From Chloroflexota bacterium (lineage in GTDB: Bacteria; Chloroflexota; UBA6077), in assembly GCA_021788565.1 (NCBI GenBank), contig JAJYKO010000081.1:1-11817 (forward strand): a stretch of DNA of 11,817 nt. Direction: 5' to 3'. A program made the translations under genes and the position numbers. Shown piece after piece: positions 1-5,459 of the stretch. Every line of letters begins with the position of its first letter. The stretch's first letter is position 1. The notes under the pieces are model-generated. The model was not told the DNA's origin and did not search any database. It was given only the letters and a program-made list of their open reading frames with translations.

Positions 1-387
1 TCCGACCACCACGTTGTCTCCCAGGGTGGGATGGCGTTTGGTCTTCTGGGTACTGGTGCCGCCAAGGGTCACTCCCTGGTACAACATGACGTTGTCGCCA
101 ATCTCGGCTGTCTCGCCGATCACCACCCCCATGCCATGGTCGATGAAGAAACCTTCGCCGATCTTGGCACCGGGGTGAATCTCGATCCCGGTGAGAAAAC
201 GGCTGAGATGAGAAACTAGTCTGGGAAAAACGGGCACCTTCCAGTTGTGGAGGGTATGGGCGAGGCGGTGGAACTGCCTGGCGTGGAACCCTGGGTAGGC
301 GAGGAGTATCTCAATCGTATTGATGGCGGCCGGGTCACGAGCGTAGATGGTCTCGATATCCCGCCGGATGCTCTGAATCAAACTCAT
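1..387 (-). CDS. cysE: Serine O-acetyltransferase, C-terminus cut by window edge
   Basis: CysE transfers an acetyl group from acetyl-CoA to L-serine, giving O-acetylserine for cysteine synthesis in the cytoplasm. The visible 129 residues begin [20 protein letters not shown], then carry the conserved [15 protein letters not shown] stretch (residues 30-44). The left-handed beta-helix hexapeptide repeats follow ([20 protein letters not shown], then [20 protein letters not shown]), with the catalytic HG at about 83-84 and [21 protein letters not shown] at the cut end. The short N-terminal helical part suggests the compact EpsC/plant-like form rather than the longer E. coli form. The start is uncertain: ATG at 387 has GAAGG 5 bases upstream, and an in-frame ATG at 405 (adding MATKAH) has GAGG only 3 bases upstream. 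It has its own promoter candidate at 475-483. The family assignment is secure; only the C-terminus and the start are unresolved. Confidence 0.95.
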   Translation of the reverse strand, partial: MSLIQSIRRDIETIYARDPAAINTIEILLAYPGFHARQFHRLAHTLHNWKVPVFPRLVSHLSRFLTGIEIHPGAKIGEGFFIDHGMGVVIGETAEIGDNVMLYQGVTLGGTSTQKTKRHPTLGDNVVVG

Positions 388-474
388 ATGCGCCTTCGTT
401 GCCATCTTCCTCGTCTGGCCGAAGAAGCTTAACCGATATCTGTAATAAACTACTTTTCCCTTACAGCAGGCGTA

Positions 475-483
475 ATTATATCA
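475..483 (-). promoter_or_regulatory. Extended -10 promoter candidate for cysE
   Basis: On the minus strand this reads TGATATAAT, a perfect TATAAT hexamer preceded by the extended -10 TGn motif. No good -35 is present at 17 bases because that region is the C-rich repeat tract, so the extended -10 would have to carry it. Transcription would begin near 468, giving a leader of about 60-80 bases. An inverted repeat CTGTAA/TTACAG (440-445 with 461-466) lies just downstream of the predicted start and could be an operator or a leader hairpin. Confidence 0.55.
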
Positions 484-489
484 CGAAGA

Positions 490-643
490 GGGACAGGGAG
501 CAGGGGACAGGGATATGGGACACCGCAAAAGGTGAACGGGATGAGAGCTCATAGGTGGGCCAACGCAACTCATGTCCTGCATATCCTGTCTATCCCGCTC
601 GGTACTCCTGGCCCCCGTCCCCTGACTCCCGTCCCCTGTCCCC
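490..643. repeat. Inverted pair of G-rich, quadruplex-capable tracts in the pfk-cysE gap
   Basis: On the plus strand, 490-512 has four G-runs of 3-4 separated by loops of 3-4 bases (GGG-ACA-GGG-AGCA-GGGG-ACA-GGG). On the minus strand, 612-643 has five G-runs beginning inside the pfk stop codon (GGGG-ACA-GGGG-AC-GGG and so on). The two tracts are imperfect reverse complements about 100 bases apart. Between them, 571-598 on the plus strand contains degenerate units of the form CATATCCTGTCTATCC. The whole gap from 388 to 642 holds no recognisable gene. The tracts look like dispersed intergenic repeat text rather than a standard terminator. Confidence 0.6.
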
Positions 644-1674
644 TAATAGAACAGTTCGGCTAGCTTGTACAGCTCCAGATCGACGGTCTTGGTTCTCGCT
701 ACGGCGTCGGCGATCCGGATTGGCACGATCTTGTTGCCTTTTAGCGACGGCATATAGCCAAACTTGCCTTCCTTGATGAGCTCGACCGCCGCGACGCCGA
801 AGCGGGTGCCGTTCACCCGATCGGTCACGGAGGGCGAACCACCTCGCTGCAGATGGCCCAGCACCGTTACCCTGCTCTCGAAGCCCGTGCGCTTCTCTAT
901 CTGCTTGGCCAGGTGCTCAGCGATTCCCCGCTTGTCCAACCGGACGTGCCCGAAAGCGTCCAATTGGCCGAGGTCCTTGTCCTCCTCCAGGTCGGGCAGC
1001 TTGACACCCTCGGCGACCACGATGATGCTGAAGTCCTTGCCGGCGGCCCGGCGCCGCTCTAGGTGTCTGCACACCTTGTCCACATCCGAGGGGACCTCGG
1101 GGATGAGGATCATGTCTGCCCCACCGGCGAGGCCGCCCTCCACTGCCACCCATCCCGCGTCCCGGCCCATCACCTCCACCACCAGCACGCGGTGGTGCGC
1201 GCTTGCCGTGGTGTGGAGCCTGTCCAGCGCTTCCATCACGACCTGCACCGCGGAGTCGAAGCCGATGCAGTAGTCGGTATCCGAGAGGTCGTTGTCCATG
1301 GTCTTTGGCACGCCGACGACCCTGGCCCCCACCTCGTCGAGCCGCTTTGCCACGCTAAGCGTGTCGTCGCCGCCGATAGCAACCAGGGCACCCACCTCGT
1401 ACTTCTTGAGGTTGGCCACCACCTGCTCCATGTCGCTTTCCTTCTTGGCAGGATTGGTGCGTGATGTACCTAGTATGGTTCCACCCAGGTTCAGGATTCC
1501 AGACACGCTCTTCCGGCTGAGTTCCTCGACCTGGCCTTCTCCCATCAGGCCGGCCCAACCATTTTTCACGCCCAGGACGGTCCAGTCCTGTGCGAAGCAA
1601 CTCCTGGCGACAGCGCGAATGGCGGCGTTCAGCCCCGGACAGTCTCCGCCGCCCGTCAACACAGCAACTCTCAA
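643..1674 (-). CDS. pfp: 6-phosphofructokinase, probably pyrophosphate-dependent type
   Basis: This enzyme phosphorylates fructose 6-phosphate to fructose 1,6-bisphosphate in cytoplasmic glycolysis. Its 343 residues fit the group of short ATP/PPi phosphofructokinases. Visible motifs are the N-terminal LTGGGDCPGLNA (6-17), GGDDT (101-105), PKTMDNDL (123-130) with catalytic Asp127, the sugar-phosphate segment VMGRDAGW (168-175), and LGHLQRGGSP (272-281). In ATP-dependent enzymes the positions equivalent to 104 and 124 are glycines (GGDGS, PGTIDND). Here they are Asp104 and Lys124, the established combination of PPi-dependent enzymes, so a reversible, unregulated PPi-PFK is inferred. The start is TTG at 1674, chosen because AGGAGG lies 10 bases upstream (1685-1690) and MRVAVLTGGGD is the family N-terminus. 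It follows accA by about 110 bases. If PPi use is disproved, pfkA would be the better symbol. Confidence 0.93.
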   Translation of the reverse strand: MRVAVLTGGGDCPGLNAAIRAVARSCFAQDWTVLGVKNGWAGLMGEGQVEELSRKSVSGILNLGGTILGTSRTNPAKKESDMEQVVANLKKYEVGALVAIGGDDTLSVAKRLDEVGARVVGVPKTMDNDLSDTDYCIGFDSAVQVVMEALDRLHTTASAHHRVLVVEVMGRDAGWVAVEGGLAGGADMILIPEVPSDVDKVCRHLERRRAAGKDFSIIVVAEGVKLPDLEEDKDLGQLDAFGHVRLDKRGIAEHLAKQIEKRTGFESRVTVLGHLQRGGSPSVTDRVNGTRFGVAAVELIKEGKFGYMPSLKGNKIVPIRIADAVARTKTVDLELYKLAELFY

Positions 1675-1715
1675 GTTTGGATTTCCTCCTCAGGGTCGTC
1701 TCATAACAACACTCT

Positions 1716-1750
1716 CGCCACGGGAAGGCGGAGGAGCCCTCATCGTGGCG
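1716..1750 (-). other. Stem-loop in the accA-pfk spacer
   Basis: CGCCACG (1716-1722) and CGTGGCG (1744-1750) form a 7-bp stem around a 21-base GC-rich loop. There is no T-run after it on the minus strand, so it is not a classic intrinsic terminator. It could be a leader structure upstream of pfk or part of a weak accA terminator. Confidence 0.35.
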
Positions 1751-1771
1751 AAAGGCCGCACACTCCCAATT

Positions 1772-1777
1772 ATTATA
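1772..1777 (-). promoter_or_regulatory. Perfect -10 hexamer in the accA-pfk spacer
   Basis: The minus strand reads TATAAT here, about 100 bases upstream of the pfk TTG start. The hexamer 17 bases further upstream is TCGGAG, a poor -35. It could give pfk its own promoter in addition to read-through from accDA. An inverted repeat TGTTC-N4-GAACA (1781-1794) overlaps the accA stop and sits in the spacer between the two hexamers. Confidence 0.35.
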
Positions 1778-1783
1778 ACCTGT

Positions 1784-2686
1784 TCAGCCGAACACTCCGA
1801 TACGTCGGAACCGCAGCCAGCGATCCTCCAGCAGTCTCTCCACCTCCATCTGCCTGCCCGATCCATACTGGGTTCGTAGCTCTCTCAGATGGCGGAGCAG
1901 CGACTCCTTCACGCGCACCGCAGCGAGGTGAAGGTCCACGTGCGCGCCTCCGGCGGGTTCCGGTACCACCTCGTCGACTATGCCTAGATCCCACAGGTCC
2001 TGAGCCGTGATGCGCATTGCCTCCGCGGCACTTGCCGCCTGGCTCGCGTCCTTCCAGAGGATGGCAGCGCAACCTTCCGGCGAGACCACCGAGTAGACCG
2101 AGTTCTCCATCATGATGATCCGGTCCGTCACGCCGATGGCGAGGGCGCCGCCGCTGCCACCCTCTCCTATGACCACGGATACCATTGGCGTGCACAGGCG
2201 GCTCATCTCCAGCAGGTTGGTGGCTATGGCCTGCGCCTGGCCTCGCTCCTCGGAGGGGATTCCCGGGTCCGCCCCCGGCGTGTCGATGAAGGAGATGACC
2301 GGCATCCCGAATTGCTCGGCCTGCTTCATGAGCCTGAGGGCCTTTCGATAGCCCTCTGGCCTCGGCATGCCCAGCCTGTAGAGGATCTCCTTGGCGTCTC
2401 GGGTCTTCTGATGGCCCACTACCATCACCGTCTCGTCCCCGAGGCGGCCAATGCCGCCCACTATCGCCCGGTCGTCCCCGAACAGCCTGTCGCCTCGCAG
2501 CTCCACGAAATCCGTGATCAGCAGTTTTACATAATCGAGGGTGTGTGGCCGGTCCTGGTGCCGGGCCAGGGACAGCCTTTCCCAGGCGGTGAGGGACTGG
2601 GGATCACGGGCCGGCAGTGGCTCTGGTCGGGAAGACCCACTCTTCCCGGGCAGGGCGCTGTCTCCACGGGGGGATCTAGCTTCCAT
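1784..2686 (-). CDS. accA: Acetyl-CoA carboxylase carboxyltransferase subunit alpha
   Basis: AccA pairs with AccD in the carboxyltransferase that moves CO2 from biotin to acetyl-CoA, producing malonyl-CoA for fatty-acid synthesis. From the ATG at 2686 it is 300 residues, slightly shorter than E. coli AccA (about 319). The usual N-terminal helical segment is replaced by a Ser/Pro/Arg-rich stretch of about 30 residues. Conserved parts follow: [20 protein letters not shown] (34-53), [20 protein letters not shown] (134-142), [12 protein letters not shown] (174-185, oxyanion/CoA region) and [14 protein letters not shown]. An in-frame GTG at 2698 is an alternative start, but the ATG has a GGGTG 9 bases upstream while the GTG has nothing. 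Either way the gene begins inside accD, so the pair is translationally coupled. The biotin carboxylase and BCCP genes are not in this window. Confidence 0.95.
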   Translation of the reverse strand: MEARSPRGDSALPGKSGSSRPEPLPARDPQSLTAWERLSLARHQDRPHTLDYVKLLITDFVELRGDRLFGDDRAIVGGIGRLGDETVMVVGHQKTRDAKEILYRLGMPRPEGYRKALRLMKQAEQFGMPVISFIDTPGADPGIPSEERGQAQAIATNLLEMSRLCTPMVSVVIGEGGSGGALAIGVTDRIIMMENSVYSVVSPEGCAAILWKDASQAASAAEAMRITAQDLWDLGIVDEVVPEPAGGAHVDLHLAAVRVKESLLRHLRELRTQYGSGRQMEVERLLEDRWLRFRRIGVFG

Positions 2687-3548
2687 ACTTGGCAGCACCC
2701 ATATAGAGACGAAGCAACCTGCTCATGGTCGGCTTCAGCTCTCGTCTGTGGACAACCATATCGATGACCCCATGGTCCAGATTGAACTCCGCCGTCTGGA
2801 ATCCAGCGGGCAGTTTCTGCTTGGTTATCTGCTCGACAACCCTCGGCCCGGCGAAACCGATCAACGCGCCCGGTTCGGCGATGATCACGTCCCCTATCGT
2901 GGCGAAGCTCGCGCTGACGCCGCCAGTCGTGGGATCCGTCAGCAGCGACAGGAATGGGACCGCCACTTCCGCCAGGCGTGCCACGGCGGCTGCCGTCTTG
3001 GCCATCTGCATGAGGGAGAAGATCCCCTCGTGCATTCGGGCACCGCCCGAGCAGGTCGAGACTATCACCGGCTGGTGAGACGCGATGCCTCTCTCTATGG
3101 TGCGGGTGACTTTCTCCCCGAAAACCGATCCCATGCTGGCGCCAAGGAAGGAGAAGTCCGCGACGGCTATCTGTACAGCGGTTCCATCGAGCCGGCCGGA
3201 GCCCGACACCATGGCTTCGACCAGGCCGGACTTCTCGCGGGTCTCGGCCACTTTCTTGCCGTAGGTCTGTCCCAGACTGACGAAGCCGAGGGGGTCGCCG
3301 GTAACCAGGTCGGCGTCCTTCTCGACGAATGTGCCCTCGTCAATCAGCAAACCTATCCGTTCAGCGGCCGTCAATCGGAAGTGGTAATCGCACTTATGGC
3401 AGACCTTCAGATTCTTCTCGAACTCCTTGACGTACAGCAGGTCTCCGCAACGCTGGCAGCGGACCCAGAGATTCTCCGGAATCTCCCTCTGCGGTGCATT
3501 GGCGGTGATCGGGAAGTATCTGGGGTTCTTGTGGAACAGATTTCTCAC
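2676..3548 (-). CDS. accD: Acetyl-CoA carboxylase carboxyltransferase subunit beta
   Basis: AccD is the beta half of the carboxyltransferase heterotetramer with AccA, in the cytoplasm. The 290 residues start [12 protein letters not shown], then carry the diagnostic four-cysteine zinc ribbon C31-x2-C34-x15-C50-x2-C53. The crotonase-fold motifs follow: [18 protein letters not shown] (129-146), [12 protein letters not shown] (164-175), [14 protein letters not shown] (203-216) and [20 protein letters not shown] (231-250). The start is GTG at 3548, where the family's N-terminus begins; the Shine-Dalgarno is weak (GGA about 7 bases upstream). accA starts inside its last codons. A small hairpin related to dispersed palindromes lies in its short leader (3569-3583). 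Confidence 0.96.
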   Translation of the reverse strand: MRNLFHKNPRYFPITANAPQREIPENLWVRCQRCGDLLYVKEFEKNLKVCHKCDYHFRLTAAERIGLLIDEGTFVEKDADLVTGDPLGFVSLGQTYGKKVAETREKSGLVEAMVSGSGRLDGTAVQIAVADFSFLGASMGSVFGEKVTRTIERGIASHQPVIVSTCSGGARMHEGIFSLMQMAKTAAAVARLAEVAVPFLSLLTDPTTGGVSASFATIGDVIIAEPGALIGFAGPRVVEQITKQKLPAGFQTAEFNLDHGVIDMVVHRRELKPTMSRLLRLYMGAAKYGS

Positions 3549-3568
3549 TATACTGTCCGGCCCGATCC

Positions 3569-3583
3569 AGGGGATTCGCCCCT
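3569..3583 (-). repeat. Short hairpin upstream of accD, start of a GTAGGGGCG-type element
   Basis: On the minus strand, AGGGG-CGAAT-CCCCT forms a 5-bp stem, preceded by GT so that the text reads GTAGGGGCGAATCCCC. The same GTAGGGGCG beginning occurs in the 36-base palindrome at 10477-10512. It lies about 20 bases before the accD start, so it falls in or near the ribosome-binding region. Confidence 0.4.
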
Positions 3584-3630
3584 ACTGTGAAACGAATGGG
3601 GGTTCACGTCTGCTGCTGAGCTCACAACCC

Positions 3631-3924
3631 TCAAGCATCGTCGTTTTCGGATCTGGACGGGAAGCCCTGAATGTCGGCCAGCACTTCCCGCGCCCTGGCG
3701 ACCATTTCCAGCGGTACCAGTACCCGCACTGGGCTCAGCGAAACTCCGAGGAAAGATATGGTGTCGTGCGGCTCCAGCATCGATGGGATCGCTTCCTGCA
3801 GCAACAACTGGCGCCACATCTCTCCGGTCAGCTGATCCGGCGCCGTCGCGGCCGTGACCCACTGGACCTCACCATTGGCTTGGTCTGAGTCGTGGTTGTT
3901 AGCTGGACGCTTCTGGTGGCTCAC
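3631..3924 (-). CDS. Small DUF2007-like protein (putative signal-transducing domain)
   Basis: This is a 97-residue acidic-tailed protein. Residues 22-85 run WVTAATAPDQLTGEMWRQLL, then LQEAIPSMLE, then SPVRVLVPLEMVARAREVLAD. This is the pattern of the DUF2007 fold: a first beta strand, a helix that picks the chain, 'LL...GIP', and a 'vrVlVpeed...A..iL' ending. The family has no firmly known role and I assign none. The start is chosen at GTG 3924 because GGTGA, complementary to the extended anti-SD, lies 5 bases upstream. The frame stays open to ATG 4014 and TTG 4020, but those lack a Shine-Dalgarno, overlap a promoter-like sequence, and add residues that look unconserved. It sits 82 bases upstream of accD and may be the first gene of an accD-accA-pfk unit. 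The start is uncertain; the existence of the gene is likely. Confidence 0.7.
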   Translation of the reverse strand: MSHQKRPANNHDSDQANGEVQWVTAATAPDQLTGEMWRQLLLQEAIPSMLEPHDTISFLGVSLSPVRVLVPLEMVARAREVLADIQGFPSRSENDDA

Positions 3925-3991
3925 GCTGTTCACCGATCTAGTGGCGACGCCGATGGGTACAACACCCTCTTCCCACTGGGCGCCGCCGATA

Positions 3992-4020
3992 AGTCTAGCA
4001 TGCGGCCCGCCCATCGGCAA
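3992..4020 (-). promoter_or_regulatory. Promoter candidate for the DUF2007-like gene and accDA
   Basis: On the minus strand, TTGCCG (4015-4020) and TAGACT (3992-3997) are separated by exactly 17 bases. Each matches its sigma-70 consensus at four of six positions. The predicted transcript would start near 3985, consistent with the GTG at 3924 rather than the upstream ATG/TTG as the start codon. Confidence 0.4.
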
Positions 4021-4027
4021 ACGGCAC

Positions 4028-4043
4028 GAGCTATCGAGCTATC
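4028..4043. repeat. Tandem 8-base direct repeat
   Basis: GAGCTATC occurs twice head-to-tail. It lies between the promoter candidate of the DUF2007-like gene and the hairpin cluster. Its function is unknown. Confidence 0.5.
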
Positions 4044-4058
4044 GGGTCCACCAGCAAT

Positions 4059-4218
4059 CCAGGTGGTACCTGGTCCCCGCGCGGTTGAAACCGCCGGCTC
4101 CAGGATGGCGTAACCCGCCTTCGCGGGTTGCGGATAGTCCGCGCAGGCGGACTTCGCCAGGGAGGGAGCCGGCGACTTCCAGTCGCGCGGAGATCACCCC
4201 GATTGCGGGTCGAACCCG
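4059..4218. repeat. Cluster of six consecutive small hairpins
   Basis: Six perfect inverted repeats follow one another: CCAGGT/ACCTGG (4059-4073), GCGGT/ACCGC (4081-4094), AACCCGC/GCGGGTT (4112-4129), AGTCCGC/GCGGACT (4136-4153), GCGACT/AGTCGC (4172-4186) and CGGGT/ACCCG (4206-4218). Loops are 3-4 bases. The block fills most of the 306-base gap between the flavoprotein gene and the DUF2007-like gene, and I see no gene in it. An outer pair GATCACC (4192-4198) / GGTGATC (4236-4242) brackets the last hairpin and crosses the flavoprotein stop codon. From memory, such strings resemble composite dispersed palindromic elements of Chloroflexota and cyanobacteria; a structured RNA is the alternative. 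Confidence 0.65.
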
Positions 4219-4230
4219 AGCCGGGATGGC

Positions 4231-5370
4231 TCACCGGTGATCCGTCCCGGCCGAGAGCTGACGGTTGATGGCTGACAGCTTTGAAGAGCCGATCTCCCCA
4301 GCGATCGTCTGTTCTACGAGCCGCTGGAGACCGCTGCTTGCGGCCAGCAACCGTACGCAGAGGGCGGGAAATCGGTGCACTACCGCGGCCGTAGCCCTCC
4401 AGCGCCGCATGTCGGCTCCCAGCAGCCTCCTGACGTCGCGAGTGTAGGCCGAGAGGTCGGTGGACCGACCACGCAGGTACACAGCCACCGTATCGGCCGC
4501 TAGCCTTCCGGTCAGCACGGCGTAGGATATCCCTTCGGCGAAGAACGGGTCCGCGACTCCCGCGGCATCCCCCGCGAGGAGAGCGTTTCCCGCATGGAGC
4601 GGGCCCAGGGGCAATCCCGCGGGAATGCGATGCCCCACCGGCGCGAGGGGGCGGTCGAGGGGCAGATTCAGACCGTGTGCGAACGAGTGCAACCGCGCTC
4701 GGAGTTCACGGGCGCGCGCTGCGTCGAATGTGCCGAGCCCGACGTTGTAGCGATCTCCCTTGGGGAAGACCCACGCGTAGCCGTGAGGAACCGACATGTC
4801 CACGATCGCTTCTCCCTTCAGCGGGTCCGCGGCGACTTCAACCTCGTCCTCCAGGGCTACCATCCAGCGCTGGGGACGGTCGATCCCCAACCAGCGCGCC
4901 ATCCGGCTCTCGGCTCCGTCGGCTCCGATAAGAACCCTCGCGCGATAGCGCCCGCGATCGGACACCACCGCTGGCTCTCTCCCCAGTTCCACGGAGCGGA
5001 CGGATTCGCCATCGTGCATCTCGGCCCCCTCTTCCACCGCGGCCTCCGCCAGGCGCTGGTCGAACTCCCTTCGGCTGACCATCCAGATGGCGGCGTCTCG
5101 CGAGCGAAAGCGGGCCGAAATCCTGGAGCCAGCTAGCACCTGCACGGAGGTCGCTCTGTGAAGGACGATGTCGTCGATTGGGACGGAGAGTTGGCGCCAG
5201 GCACGCGGAGTAAGCCCGCCCCCGCACGGCTTGTCACGGGGAAAGCTTTTGCCGTCGAGCAAAAGGACCGAGAGGCCGGCTCTGGCGAGCTCACGGGCGG
5301 CGGTGGATCCGGCGGGACCAGCCCCGACGACGATGGCATCGTAGTAGTGAGGCACCTTCGCAACTACCAT
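4231..5370 (-). CDS. Geranylgeranyl reductase family FAD-dependent oxidoreductase
   Basis: This is a flavoprotein of the family that saturates isoprenoid double bonds (ChlP, archaeal lipid GGR, menaquinone side-chain reductases). Its 379 residues show the N-terminal FAD Rossmann motif VVGAGPAGSTAA (14-25), and KPCGGGLTPRAW (47-58), the conserved Cys-Gly patch of GGRs. IGADGAESRMARWLG (148-162) follows, with HGYAWVFPKGDRYNVGLG (196-213) matching the YxWxFPK signature, and the second FAD motif LLAGDAAGVADPFFAEGISYA (264-284). The ATG at 5370 has no clear Shine-Dalgarno and lies 22 bases after a 44-base palindrome. Nothing here shows photosynthesis genes, so quinone or lipid saturation is a more cautious guess than chlorophyll. 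The last dozen residues (KLSAINRQLSAG) are encoded by repetitive intergenic-type text. Confidence 0.88.
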   Translation of the reverse strand: MVVAKVPHYYDAIVVGAGPAGSTAARELARAGLSVLLLDGKSFPRDKPCGGGLTPRAWRQLSVPIDDIVLHRATSVQVLAGSRISARFRSRDAAIWMVSRREFDQRLAEAAVEEGAEMHDGESVRSVELGREPAVVSDRGRYRARVLIGADGAESRMARWLGIDRPQRWMVALEDEVEVAADPLKGEAIVDMSVPHGYAWVFPKGDRYNVGLGTFDAARARELRARLHSFAHGLNLPLDRPLAPVGHRIPAGLPLGPLHAGNALLAGDAAGVADPFFAEGISYAVLTGRLAADTVAVYLRGRSTDLSAYTRDVRRLLGADMRRWRATAAVVHRFPALCVRLLAASSGLQRLVEQTIAGEIGSSKLSAINRQLSAGTDHR

Positions 5371-5392
5371 TGGAGGATATCGACGGGGAGTA

Positions 5393-5436
5393 TAACAGTT
5401 CTGGCCCCGGCGCTTGCGCCGGGGCCAGAACTGTTA
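5393..5436. repeat. 44-base perfect palindrome between the SBP and flavoprotein genes
   Basis: Two 21-base arms (5393-5413 and 5416-5436) are exact reverse complements around a TT centre. The centre of each arm is very GC-rich (CTGGCCCCGGCGC) with AT-richer ends (TAACAGTT). It occupies half of the 89-base gap, 23 bases past the SBP stop and 22 bases before the flavoprotein ATG. No T-run follows on either strand, so it is not a textbook intrinsic terminator, though a stem this strong would affect RNA ends or translation of the next gene. Confidence 0.85.
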
Positions 5437-5459
5437 AGGATATGAAATCTGCTGCTCGC

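Noticed and set aside
1781..1794. LexA-like box (GAAC/GTTC) near the accA stop
   Set aside because: The half-sites are in the order GTTC-N4-GAAC, opposite to the GAAC-N4-GTTC SOS box, and accA-pfk are not SOS genes.
2541..3590. 349-codon open frame on the plus strand
   Set aside because: It lies across accA and accD, which are unmistakable on the other strand. Its translation has no recognisable motif and no Shine-Dalgarno, so it is an antisense shadow of GC-rich coding DNA.
4059..4080. Possible T-box signature (GGTGGTACC followed by CCGCG) on the plus strand
   Set aside because: The match to the T-box core is broken by an insertion, it is part of a simple CCAGGT/ACCTGG palindrome, and no plus-strand gene follows it.
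3925..4230. tRNA or known riboswitch in the hairpin-rich gap
   Set aside because: The hairpins do not fold into a cloverleaf, no T-loop or anticodon arrangement is visible, and I recognise no riboswitch core.
5393..5436. Intrinsic terminator after the binding protein gene
   Set aside because: The stem is strong but there is no T-run on either strand, and the perfect 21-base arms fit a palindromic repeat better.
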